From: QVMG01 sp032073245
GTDB lineage: Bacteria > Bacteroidota > Bacteroidia > Bacteroidales > Tannerellaceae
Direction of reading: 5' to 3'
Length of the DNA stretch: 64,000 bases
Assembly (NCBI GenBank): GCA_032073245.1
Contig: DAMANX010000005.1
Location: 124,001-188,000, forward strand
Below, one piece after another: positions 27,127 through 36,109 of the stretch (its first letter is position 1; each line of letters opens with the position of its first letter). Made by a program: the position numbers and the translations under genes. Below the pieces are notes generated by a model. It had not been told where the DNA came from, made no database searches, and was given only the letters and a program-made list of their open reading frames with translations.

Positions 27127-30100
27127 TTAAAATACAATATTTGCACCAATAGTAAATGTACGGGCTTGTGGGTGGGTACCACCATCAAAACCGTTTCTCG
27201 TACCTACTTCCGGATCTAAACCAGTGAAATTAGTGAAGGTATATAAGTTCTCACCCTGTAAGAATAAACGCAGTTTCTGAATATATGCTTTTCTTACAAG
27301 TTGTGTAGGAAGAGTATAACCTAATTGAACTAATTTGATTCTCAAATAAGAACCGTCTTCAATAAATAAGTCCGAAACACGTGTGGTATTGTTACCTGGG
27401 TCACCACCAACCAGACGAGGAAGCCAATTGGAAGTACCTTCACCATGCCAGCGGTCAAGCCAGTATTTTTCCCAGTTTGCATTGGCCACATTGGCTCTGC
27501 GATAGAACTTATAGATTTCGTTACCTGCTACACCTTGAGCAAATGCACTGAAGTCAAAATTATTCCATTCTGCAGTCAGTGTAAGACCAAAGTTCCAGTT
27601 TGGATTCGGGTCACCAATCATTGTGCGGTCATCTCCAGTAATACCATTCTTTCCATCCAGGTCTTTCCAGCGAATATCACCCGGTTTAGCATTCGGTTGT
27701 TTCAGCTTACCTTCTGAAGTAACATAACTGTTTACTTCATCCCAATTCTGGAAGATTCCATCATGTTGATAACCATAGAAGAATCCATAAGGGCGGCCGT
27801 TTTCTCTCCAGGTTACAGCCCCACCTAAACCGCCGCCTAGCCATTCTATTTCAGAACGTCCATCACCTTGGTTGGTCACTTCATTTTTTACATAAGAAGC
27901 ATTAGCGTTGATTCCAAATTTTACTTTCTGTACATTAAATCTGTATGATGCTTCCAATTCTACACCTTCGTTTTTTACAGTTCCCTGATTCACTTTCATA
28001 GTAGTGAAGCCAGTGTATTCAGGAAGTGCAACATCTAATAACATATCCTTTGTCTTTTTATTGAAATAATCAAAAGAGAAAGTAAATGCATTATTAAACA
28101 TACGCAGGTCAAAACCTATATCTGTCTGTTCAGAAGTTTCCCATTTGAGATCCGGATTTACATATCCCGAAGTTTTAGCCCCAGTATATACCTTACCTCC
28201 GGCTACTGCATTGGATCCCATTCTCATCATACTGGTATATCCGAAAACACCGATCTTTTCATTACCGTTTTGTCCCCAGCTGGCACGGATCTTTGCAAAA
28301 TCAAACCAATCCGGACGACTATCCATGAATCCTTCACGTGTTAATACCCATCCTCCGGATACAGAAGGGAAAATAGCGTATTGATGATCCTTACCGAAAT
28401 TGGATGAACCATCACGTCTGATAACTCCTTCCAGTAGGTATTTCTCATCATAATTGTAATTTACACGAGCAAATAAAGAAGCAATCTTGTGATCGGAAGC
28501 TCCACCTTCAACTCTTTCCATTGCACGGTCGGCTGTAGCCGTATTGATATATCCCTTATCCATATCAACTACGAGAAGGTCATAATCAGTACCTTTTATA
28601 TTTGAATACTTATAGGACATCATAGATGTACCGGCTAATAAACCTAAGTTGTGTAAACCGAGAGCTGTATTATAAGACAGGATATTTTCCCATTGCCAGG
28701 TGAAAGATTCATCTTTAGTGTCTTCAACACGTGAATTAGCATTTTTATTCGTTGGGCTTAAATCAAATACCGGCCATATTCTTCTATTAGATCCGAAATA
28801 CCAGTCCATCCCATAAGTAGTTTTAAATTTTAAACCTGGGAAAAGATCAAAATCCAGATTGAAATTTGCTCCGAATATCTGAGGTACGCGCAATTGATTA
28901 TTATTCACTTGCATATCGGCAAAAACATTAGACATACCTATATCCATAATATTGTAAACTCTTCCATCAGGATTTTTCACATAATTAGGATATAGTAGTT
29001 CATATTCTGCAATTTTAGCAGGGTCATCCTGGTAAATAGGTGAAGTAGGAGGTAGCATATTCATAGAAGCAATCACACCGCCGGCTTCACTATTGCCAAT
29101 ATTCGTTCCTTTTCTTTCCGTACGGGAATAATTTAATATAGAACCGAAAGTTACTTTACTCAACCATTTCCGATTCTCTTCAAGCAATATAGTGTTATAG
29201 TTCAGGCGGGCATTATATCTTTCATAATTTGAATATCCTTTTGCATATACACCCTTTTGGCTTATATAACCAAAAGAAGCGTAATAAGTGGACTTGTCGC
29301 TTCCACCACTCACGGATACTTTGTGATTCACCACCGGCGCATTGTTATAAGTTAATTCTTTCTGCCAGTCGGTGTTAACATTCGACGCTGTTGGGAAAGG
29401 AATATCCTGTCCTGTATTGACAGCCATCTCATTCATCATCATCTGATACTCTTCACTGTTCATTAAGTCCACTTTTCTTTCCGGACTTTGAATACCATAA
29501 GTGAATTCATAATTAACTGTTGCTTTTGACGATTTTGTTCCTTTCTTTGTTGTTACAAGAACTACCCCGTTAGCCCCTCTGGCTCCATAAATAGCTGCAG
29601 ATGCTGCATCCTTTAATATTTCAATGGATTCGATATCTGAAGGATTCAAGAAGTTAATACCATTTGAAGAAGGCATACCGTCAACAATATACAGTGGATT
29701 GGAATCATTCACAGTTCCCGTACCACGGATACGTATTTTTGAATCTGATCCGGGTTGACCCGATTCAGAAATAATAGTTACCCCGGAAACCTTTCCTTTC
29801 AATGCATTTTGAACATTTGTAGGATTTCCCTTATCAAGGTCTTCACTCGTAACACGACTTACAGCAGAAGACAATACACTCTTCTTTTGTACACCGTATC
29901 CCACGACGATAACTTCATCCAATAACTGGGAAGACTCTTTAAACCGGATAACCAAAGCATTGTCTGCCTTTGTAACCGGATACTCAATATCATCATATCC
30001 GATATATGTAAATACAAGGATATCTCCCACAGGTACTTTTATTTGGAATTTCCCGTCTAAATCGGTCGCAACTCCAACACTAGGGCGCTCCTTTATATAT

Positions 30101-30237
30101 ATATTTACACCAGGGGCAGTTTCTCCCAGGTGGTCGTATACTACTCCTTGCAGATTAACTTCACCCTGTTGGGCGAACACCTGAAAGCAGCATAAAGTCA
30201 TTAATAAAGATAATAGAAAATGTTTTATGATCCTCAT
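27127..30237 (-). CDS. SusC/RagA TonB-dependent outer-membrane transporter
   Basis: A 1036-residue transporter. In order: signal peptide (ending VFAQ), carboxypeptidase-regulatory-like domain (VYDHLGETAPGVNIYIK), TonB box region with DEVIVVGYGVQKKS, plug domain (RIRGTGTVNDSNPLYIVDGM, IEILKDAASAAIYGARGANG), and a C-terminal barrel ending in a terminal phenylalanine (TIGANIVF). No N-terminal STN domain is present, so it is not wired to an anti-sigma factor in the usual way. It forms the import complex with SusD just downstream. Confidence 0.96.
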   Translation of the reverse strand: MRIIKHFLLSLLMTLCCFQVFAQQGEVNLQGVVYDHLGETAPGVNIYIKERPSVGVATDLDGKFQIKVPVGDILVFTYIGYDDIEYPVTKADNALVIRFKESSQLLDEVIVVGYGVQKKSVLSSAVSRVTSEDLDKGNPTNVQNALKGKVSGVTIISESGQPGSDSKIRIRGTGTVNDSNPLYIVDGMPSSNGINFLNPSDIESIEILKDAASAAIYGARGANGVVLVTTKKGTKSSKATVNYEFTYGIQSPERKVDLMNSEEYQMMMNEMAVNTGQDIPFPTASNVNTDWQKELTYNNAPVVNHKVSVSGGSDKSTYYASFGYISQKGVYAKGYSNYERYNARLNYNTILLEENRKWLSKVTFGSILNYSRTERKGTNIGNSEAGGVIASMNMLPPTSPIYQDDPAKIAEYELLYPNYVKNPDGRVYNIMDIGMSNVFADMQVNNNQLRVPQIFGANFNLDFDLFPGLKFKTTYGMDWYFGSNRRIWPVFDLSPTNKNANSRVEDTKDESFTWQWENILSYNTALGLHNLGLLAGTSMMSYKYSNIKGTDYDLLVVDMDKGYINTATADRAMERVEGGASDHKIASLFARVNYNYDEKYLLEGVIRRDGSSNFGKDHQYAIFPSVSGGWVLTREGFMDSRPDWFDFAKIRASWGQNGNEKIGVFGYTSMMRMGSNAVAGGKVYTGAKTSGYVNPDLKWETSEQTDIGFDLRMFNNAFTFSFDYFNKKTKDMLLDVALPEYTGFTTMKVNQGTVKNEGVELEASYRFNVQKVKFGINANASYVKNEVTNQGDGRSEIEWLGGGLGGAVTWRENGRPYGFFYGYQHDGIFQNWDEVNSYVTSEGKLKQPNAKPGDIRWKDLDGKNGITGDDRTMIGDPNPNWNFGLTLTAEWNNFDFSAFAQGVAGNEIYKFYRRANVANANWEKYWLDRWHGEGTSNWLPRLVGGDPGNNTTRVSDLFIEDGSYLRIKLVQLGYTLPTQLVRKAYIQKLRLFLQGENLYTFTNFTGLDPEVGTRNGFDGGTHPQARTFTIGANIVF

Positions 30238-30678
30238 AATAAAAATATTAGGTGATTTTTTTTACTTAAAGTTTTACTCTTTTTTATTCTTGAATTTATC
30301 TATTACTGTGTCTTTTTAGGCATATAAGTCCCTATAGCTGGAAATTGTCATCTTTTTGTTGGCAACTTTCAGTCTGAAAGAATATAGAAATAATGTAATG
30401 GAAATTACGTTTTTACCACCGTGAAAGGAACAGGTATTAGATCTTATAATTCAAGATAGATTTTACTCTTCTTTAATTCTCATAGGCTTTATACATTTTA
30501 ATTAATTAGAAATTATAGGGTATCCGGATTTTATGTGATGCAAGTTCTTCTTTTTTTTTCAGGAGTGCGTTTAATATCTCTCATAATATGTTTGATAACT
30601 AACATATCGATTTAGTTGATAGATTTTAAACCTTATCACCTAATTTACAAACTGTACATCAATAAGTAGTTTTTTATT
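30238..30678. other. susC leader region
   Basis: About 440 AT-rich bases upstream of susC and downstream of the second ThuA gene. No gene was found and no TAnnTTTG box at a convincing place. It contains homopolymer runs (T9 near 30550). A long leader is common in front of susC genes and may carry post-transcriptional control, but no specific structure is claimed. Confidence 0.35.
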
Positions 30679-31590
30679 TTAGGGCGCTTTGAACTCTTTA
30701 CGAAATGAGATATTTCCGTCTTTCGGAAAGTCTTTAGGCACTTCCTGTGTTACTTTGCCTGTAGCCGCCCATTCGGCACCTCTTAATAAAGTTACCTGGA
30801 AACCTGTACATTCCATTGCATAAAGTAGTTCCGGGTTTTTATTAACATGCCCCATCAGATTTACAAAAACCCGTCCTTTTCCCCAGTTAACAGTCCAAAG
30901 TACTGGCTCGTTACGTCCGGTACCATGCAATTCCGGATCATCATAAGCTGTAGCTAATACTTCCATATTTTTGGCTGGGCCACGAAGTTTACCATATAAC
31001 TCATCTTTGAAATGTCCCCATGCTTTTGGTAAACCTTTTAATATAGGGTGGTCGGGATTACGATGGATTACAGTGAATGGATGCTGTGGCCCATGAAAAC
31101 CCGCTTCACCGGGTGATGTATCATATACAAATTGGCCATCTTTCCAATATACAAATGGTCCGGATTTTTCATCTCTACCCAGCCAAGCCCCCATACCGGC
31201 CATTTCATTAAAAGCTTTCCATTCAGGCATAGGCAGTACAGAGGAATGTATAAGCACTACACCACCTCCATTAGCCACAAATTCTTCAAAATTCTTTTGG
31301 GTTCTTTCGGCCCATGTATTTCCGCCATAATTAATAACAACTAATTCATATTCCTGGAAATTAGGATTAAATGGAGTTATATCTTCACTTTGAGGAGGGG
31401 CAATGGCCATATCAACCTTAAACAGGCCGCTGTTGTTCAATATCTGCCATATAGCTTCACTTCCATTTCTCCAACCATGATTCCCGTCTTCTCCTGTGAC
31501 AATTAATGTTTTAATTTTATCTTGTCCGAAAACTTGAGTGGTGATTGTTGCTAAACAGAAAACAATTAATAATAAGAGTCGTTTTTTCAT
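30679..31590 (-). CDS. secreted ThuA-domain protein
   Basis: A 303-residue protein with a cleavable signal peptide (ends TTQVFGQ) and a full ThuA domain: TLIVTGEDGNHGWRNGSE at the start, VVINYGGNTW, then VLIHSSVLPMPEW, PFTVIHRNPDHPILKGLP, and the WTVNWGKGRVFVNLMGH strand with the late His. It is closely related to the next gene (about two-thirds of visible positions agree), so the pair arose by duplication. They are 20 bases apart in one operon. Family members are often annotated as trehalose-utilisation or DUF1080-partner proteins. A role in periplasmic keto-glycoside processing is possible but unproven. Confidence 0.88.
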   Translation of the reverse strand: MKKRLLLLIVFCLATITTQVFGQDKIKTLIVTGEDGNHGWRNGSEAIWQILNNSGLFKVDMAIAPPQSEDITPFNPNFQEYELVVINYGGNTWAERTQKNFEEFVANGGGVVLIHSSVLPMPEWKAFNEMAGMGAWLGRDEKSGPFVYWKDGQFVYDTSPGEAGFHGPQHPFTVIHRNPDHPILKGLPKAWGHFKDELYGKLRGPAKNMEVLATAYDDPELHGTGRNEPVLWTVNWGKGRVFVNLMGHVNKNPELLYAMECTGFQVTLLRGAEWAATGKVTQEVPKDFPKDGNISFRKEFKAP

Positions 31591-31610
31591 CAGATATATA
31601 TTTAATGTGG

Positions 31611-32531
31611 TTATTTAACTTCTTTAAAATCTGTCTGTAAACTTGTTTTTCCTTGTGTCGGGAAGTCCATCGGAATCTCCTGTGTCACTTGTCCGGTTGC
31701 CGCCCATTCGGCACCACGGAGTAAAGTCACCTGGTATCCGGTACATTCTATTGCAAGGCGTGATTTCTGATTGACATCTACATGCCCCATCAGAGTAACG
31801 AATATTTTTCCTTTCCCCCAGTTGACTGTCCACAACATAGGCTCATGTCGTTCAAGATCTTTATCTACATCGACTGTGGTTGCGATTACTTCCATATTTT
31901 TGGCAGGGCCTCTCATCCATATATATAATTCATCCTGAACATGATCCCATACTTCAGGCAATCCTTTTAATATAGGATGATTAGCATTTCTATGAGTAAT
32001 AGTGAAAGGACGTTGCCTGCCATGGTATCCACCGGAACCGGGGGAATAATCATATATAAACTTACCGTTTTTCCAATATACATAGGGACCGTCTTTCTCA
32101 GAACGATCATTCCATCCTCCAAGTCCGATCATCTCATTAAAAGCTTTCCAATGAAGAAATGGAATGGTGGATGCGTGTACAACGACTACACCTCCTCCTT
32201 GTGAAACATATTCTTCAAAATTCTTTTGGGTATTCTCAGGGAAATCTTTTCCTCCATAGGCAAATACTACTAAATCATATTTCTTGAAATCCGGATTATA
32301 AGGACTCATATCTTCTCCACGGGATGGTGTAATAGACATATCTACCGAAAATAATCCACTGTTCTCTAAAATTTGTTTTACTCCATCACTTGTCCATTCC
32401 CATGAATGAGCACCTTCCTGACCTGTTATAACCAAAGTTTTAATTTTATCCTGCGCAAAGCTCTTCTGGGTAACACAGATACCAATACAAAGAAGTAAGA
32501 ATACTGCTGATACTGCTAATCGGTTTTTCAT
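31611..32531 (-). CDS. secreted ThuA-domain protein, paralogue
   Basis: A 306-residue tandem paralogue of the gene at 30679. It has signal peptide MKNRLAVSAVFLLLCIGICV..., and the same ordered motifs: TLVITGQEGAHSWEW, VVFAYGGKDF, VVVHASTIPFLHW, PFTITHRNANHPILKGLP, WTVNWGKGKIFVTLMGH. It is probably first in the operon with its paralogue. The long divergent region upstream (32532-33064) should contain its promoter. Two differing copies suggest related but distinct substrates or a heteromeric enzyme. Confidence 0.88.
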   Translation of the reverse strand: MKNRLAVSAVFLLLCIGICVTQKSFAQDKIKTLVITGQEGAHSWEWTSDGVKQILENSGLFSVDMSITPSRGEDMSPYNPDFKKYDLVVFAYGGKDFPENTQKNFEEYVSQGGGVVVVHASTIPFLHWKAFNEMIGLGGWNDRSEKDGPYVYWKNGKFIYDYSPGSGGYHGRQRPFTITHRNANHPILKGLPEVWDHVQDELYIWMRGPAKNMEVIATTVDVDKDLERHEPMLWTVNWGKGKIFVTLMGHVDVNQKSRLAIECTGYQVTLLRGAEWAATGQVTQEIPMDFPTQGKTSLQTDFKEVK

Positions 32532-33064
32532 ATACTTTAAATTATTAATAAGTTATCCCCTTTTTTCTGAAAACAAAAAGTCACCAATTAAGATAAATCA
32601 CGAAATAATAGATAGGTTAAAAAGTGTTTCTATGTATAGTATGTTCTCATTCTATATGTATAATGACTGGATACTATGTATAGTAGTGACAATTTGTTAA
32701 TCCATTGTTGTTTTCTTTTCACAATGCTACATATAAAAAAAACTATTAAGGTTCAATAGCTGACAAAAAAGGTTCAAAGTTTGTTATCGTTGTAATTCAT
32801 TATATACAATGTCCTCATATTATTGATGTTAGTATCTAAAATGAGATATATAGCCAAATGGCTGACAAACCTAAGGCTAATAGGTTATTCCAGGATGTTT
32901 TATCTGAAGGAAAAGGTTTGATTTCTATCAAAATAGTTCCGTTTTCTGTTATAATTCACCTCTTGCCTTTGTATGGTTATTTGCAGAAATAAAATGTTAT
33001 TATATTTGCTACAACTCCTGATTCATAAGAATTTAATTACCATTGGGTAGCAATACATAATATC
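32532..33064. other. divergent promoter region, ThuA pair / TIM barrel
   Basis: About 530 AT-rich bases between divergent genes. No gene is visible. Short direct repeats of TATGTATA type occur around 32630-32685 (ATGTATAGTATG, TATGTATAATG, TATGTATAGTAG) and might be regulator sites. No consensus promoter was placed with confidence. Confidence 0.4.
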
Positions 33065-33946
33065 ATGACAACAAGACGAGATTTTTTGAAGACAAGTGCT
33101 GCACTTACATTATTAAGTGTGTTACCAGGAAGCATATCCTGTTCTCAGGTGAAGAAAAAGAAAAATATAGGAGTACAATTATGGACAGTTCATCAGGATA
33201 TAGAACAAGATTTTGATGCAACAATTAAGGCAGTTACAGAAATTGGATATAAAAGTTTGGAAGGATATGGGTATGAGAAAGGAAAGTTTTTCGGAAGATC
33301 TCCAAAAGAGTTACGGAAATATTTGTCAGATCTGGGCGCCCGAATGACCAGTACACATACCGATATTCCATGGAACGAAGGTAATGTTGATTGGGATTAT
33401 TGCAGAAAAGCGATGGACGATGCAGCAGAACTGAACTGTAAATGGCTTATTCAACCTTATTATCAGATAAAAAGAGAATTAGGTATAGATGGTGTAAAAC
33501 GATTAGCTGATCATTATAATAAATGTGGAGAAATAGCCAAAGAACATGGTTTGAAATTTGGTTATCATAACTTGACTATGGAATTTGAAGAATTAGAAGG
33601 GCAAATACCTTATGAAGTACTACTTAATAATACAGACAAAGAACTTGTGTCTTTTCAGATCGATACAGTACAATTAGTAACAGCCGGTTATGTTTGTCAC
33701 GAATATGTACAACGTTTCCCCGGGCGTTTTGGAACGTGGCATATAAAAGATACTCCCGCTGGCCGAAAAGGTAATAGCACTGATTTAGGTAAAGGAGTTG
33801 TTGATTTCAAAGGAATCTTTGAAAATGCAGAAATTGCCGGTATGGAAGATTATTTTATTGAACAGGAAGATTTTGATAGAAGCCGTTTGGAATGCCTGAA
33901 ATATGATTATGATTTTATTATGGAGGCATCTTATATTAATTTGTAA
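33065..33946 (+). CDS. exported sugar isomerase/epimerase-like TIM barrel
   Basis: A 293-residue protein with a twin-arginine signal (TTRRDFLKTSAALTLL) and a lipobox-like ISCSQ, so it is exported. The body is an AP-endonuclease-2/xylose-isomerase-like TIM barrel: NIGVQLWTVHQDIEQDFDATIK cannot be given whole, but IGVQLWTV, STHTDIPWNEG, FGYHNLTMEFEE, FQIDTVQLV, WHIKDTPAG and EQEDFDRS mark the strands with metal-binding Glu/Asp/His. Relatives act on keto-sugars and often accompany ThuA proteins and Gfo/Idh oxidoreductases. It is divergent from the ThuA operon and probably belongs to the same sugar pathway. Confidence 0.87.
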   Translation: MTTRRDFLKTSAALTLLSVLPGSISCSQVKKKKNIGVQLWTVHQDIEQDFDATIKAVTEIGYKSLEGYGYEKGKFFGRSPKELRKYLSDLGARMTSTHTDIPWNEGNVDWDYCRKAMDDAAELNCKWLIQPYYQIKRELGIDGVKRLADHYNKCGEIAKEHGLKFGYHNLTMEFEELEGQIPYEVLLNNTDKELVSFQIDTVQLVTAGYVCHEYVQRFPGRFGTWHIKDTPAGRKGNSTDLGKGVVDFKGIFENAEIAGMEDYFIEQEDFDRSRLECLKYDYDFIMEASYINL

Positions 33947-34384
33947 ATAAGTTTATATCTCATATTTTTATTTGTATATGAATTATTTTTATCATATACA
34001 CATATTTTTCTATGTTACTTATTCTATAATTAAGAGATTTATTTAGCAAGTGCTTCCTAGATAATATTTGGATATAGTTTTTTTGTTTTGCAATTATTTT
34101 ATATAATAAATATGGCAGAATCTATTTGCTGAAACTTTTTTTATTAGTTATCCTTTTAATGCCAGCCGTTTACAGATTTGAGACAAAAAGAATTACAGTT
34201 TTGAGACTTCCTTTTGAAAAATACCCTTTATGTTTATTGAAATATTCTTTACTCTGGTTTGGGTGAATAGATAGATAAAAGTCGAGCTTATAAAATATAC
34301 TTGTTTCAATATATATTAAAAGGATTAATATGAAATTTTAATCCTGCTACTCTTGTTTTAATTTTATTTCTTAAATCTCCTATT
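33947..34384. other. AT-rich region before the injection-system locus
   Basis: About 440 very AT-rich bases with no gene. It includes a pair GAGACAAAAAGAATTACAG / CAGTTTTGAGAC near 34180-34208. No standard -7 box was found upstream of the regulator gene at 34385. The composition change begins here and runs to about 36091. Confidence 0.4.
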
Positions 34385-34765
34385 ATGCCGCAAAATAAAT
34401 TTGCACTTGCTAGGTATTACATTATTGATAACCTTTTACATAAATACAAATATGTAAAAACAAGTACCATTCTGGACTATTGCAAAGAGATTACTGGCTA
34501 TGAAGTAACTCGTCGAACAATACAGATGGATATTTCTGCTATGAAAAATGATGCTTTTCTTGGTTTTTTTGCTCCTATTGATTATTGTAACGTAAAGAAA
34601 GCATATTATTACTCTGATTTAAATTATAAATTATTGCCATTTCACTTTACAACAGAAGAAATAAAACTATTAGAGAAAATACTTCAAATATATTATCATG
34701 ATGTAGGAATTGTGAAAATATTAAAGTGTATCATTCAAAAAATGAGGCATATCCATATTGATTAA
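34385..34765 (+). CDS. small HTH protein, WYL-regulator N-terminal half
   Basis: A 126-residue protein resembling only the N-terminal part of YafY/WYL regulators: a winged-helix (ILDYCKEITGYEVTRRTIQMDISAMK) split here as GYEVTRRTIQMDISAM, then a linker and FTTEEIKLLEKILQIYYH, which in full-length regulators leads into the WYL domain. Here a stop ends the protein before any WYL domain. Such stubs are frequent at the start of gene clusters of this type in Bacteroidales, so it may be a genuine short regulator of the injection system. The alternative is a truncated remnant. It is the first gene of the co-directional run, 80 bases before the cap gene. Confidence 0.65.
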   Translation: MPQNKFALARYYIIDNLLHKYKYVKTSTILDYCKEITGYEVTRRTIQMDISAMKNDAFLGFFAPIDYCNVKKAYYYSDLNYKLLPFHFTTEEIKLLEKILQIYYHDVGIVKILKCIIQKMRHIHID

Positions 34766-34845
34766 TTTATTTTTACTGATGGCGAAATAAAATTTCGCCA
34801 TAGAATAGTATCTTATATGCAAATTTGATCTTAATATAATACTAA

Positions 34846-35391
34846 ATGATATATTCAACTTTAGCAAAGTTTACTGATTCTTTATCCAATCATTTGAAAT
34901 TATCTTTTCAATTGCAGGATGATATAGTATTGCTTAGTTCTTTGGATAATCATGAGAGTAAGAGTGCATCAAATAAAATTATAGTATCCCTGGTGAATGT
35001 TGAGCGAGAAACATCAGGAGGTATAAGATTTAATTATCAAAACATAAATACGAATCAATATAAGAAAGGTTACCCGCCATGGCAACTCAATTTATATGTG
35101 CTTGTTGCTGCTATATTTGCAGATAAACAATACATTGAGGGGTTACAATTGCTATCAGGAATATTGGAGTATTTACAAAGTAATACAATTATTGGAGAAA
35201 AAGATTTACATACATCTCTCACTTTAGAACCGGTAAATTTATCTTTTAACGAATTATCAAATCTATGGAGTATATGTGGAAGTACATATCATCCTTCAAT
35301 TTTATGTAAAATACGTATAATTAATGTAGATATACATCAGATAAGTAGGATAGAGGGGGCTATACAGAAACAAATTATTAAAGATGAATAA
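34846..35391 (+). CDS. eCIS cap protein, DUF4255 (Pvc16/Afp16-like)
   Basis: A 181-residue DUF4255 protein. In Afp/PVC-type particles this family forms the hexameric terminator that ends tube and sheath at the distal end. Typical features are seen: MIYSTLAKFTDSLSNHLK start, IIVSLVNVERETSGG, and PPWQLNLYVLVAAIF. It precedes the sheath gene, as in many Bacteroidota eCIS loci. The base composition is clearly more AT-rich than the structural genes from 36110 on. Eight bases overlap with the next gene. Confidence 0.85.
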   Translation: MIYSTLAKFTDSLSNHLKLSFQLQDDIVLLSSLDNHESKSASNKIIVSLVNVERETSGGIRFNYQNINTNQYKKGYPPWQLNLYVLVAAIFADKQYIEGLQLLSGILEYLQSNTIIGEKDLHTSLTLEPVNLSFNELSNLWSICGSTYHPSILCKIRIINVDIHQISRIEGAIQKQIIKDE

Positions 35392-36091
35392 AACGGTTGA
35401 GTATAAAATTCGTGGTAATATAGAAATTGAACATGATTTCTATAACCACCAATATGTGCCTTTGAATTTAATGCAAACCGAAGAGACAAATTTGATCTTT
35501 AGAAAAACAAACCGGATATGGAAGAAAATAGCATCTAATCGTTGGGTACTGTTAGAACTTTTAACTGATTTATCAGATAGAGAGGATTTAGTAGTTTCTT
35601 TCGATTTGATAGTCATTTCAGATGATTTCTATTATGTAACGGGTAATGAACAGTCTCCATGTAATTATATAAATTATATACAAACACATAAGGTGCATGC
35701 CTGGAAAACAATATCTGTTACTTTTCCGTATGTAGAAAATAGTTCTACTCTAACACATAAATTATCGATTCAAAGTATATATAAATATTATGAAATTATA
35801 CTTATACCAAGGTATAATCCTCACAATATAACTTTGAAAATAAAGGAAGAGAAAGACCGAATTCAGTGGAAAGATTCAGAAAAGAATTTTCTCATTGAAG
35901 AAAAACCTGTCTGGCGGTTTGTGAGTATTGCTCCTGTATATTTAAAGAGTAATCTGGAATATCGTATAGTTTTATTGGAAGTAAGGGAATCCGGGGAAAG
36001 AATAATAAGCAATAATATTCCTTTGCCCCGAGCAGACGATATTTCTGTTTTTAGTCCAAGTGATACTATATCTACTTACTTTTATTATTAA
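35384..36091 (+). CDS. unknown protein coupled to eCIS cap gene
   Basis: A 235-residue protein, no signal peptide, no membrane segment, largely predicted beta (many alternating hydrophobic stretches). The central repeat of strands (WVLLELLTDLSDREDLVVSFDLIVISDDFYYV, quoted here only in part: LVVSFDLIVISDDFYYV) resembles no family I can name. Translational overlap with the DUF4255 cap gene and position immediately before the sheath make it a structural candidate: a second cap, cap adaptor or plug. Some Bacteroidota eCIS carry two cap-region proteins, which is the basis of this guess. It shares the AT-rich composition of the cap gene. Confidence 0.6.
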   Translation: MNKTVEYKIRGNIEIEHDFYNHQYVPLNLMQTEETNLIFRKTNRIWKKIASNRWVLLELLTDLSDREDLVVSFDLIVISDDFYYVTGNEQSPCNYINYIQTHKVHAWKTISVTFPYVENSSTLTHKLSIQSIYKYYEIILIPRYNPHNITLKIKEEKDRIQWKDSEKNFLIEEKPVWRFVSIAPVYLKSNLEYRIVLLEVRESGERIISNNIPLPRADDISVFSPSDTISTYFYY

Positions 36092-36109
36092 TCAAAAAAT
36101 AATTTATCT

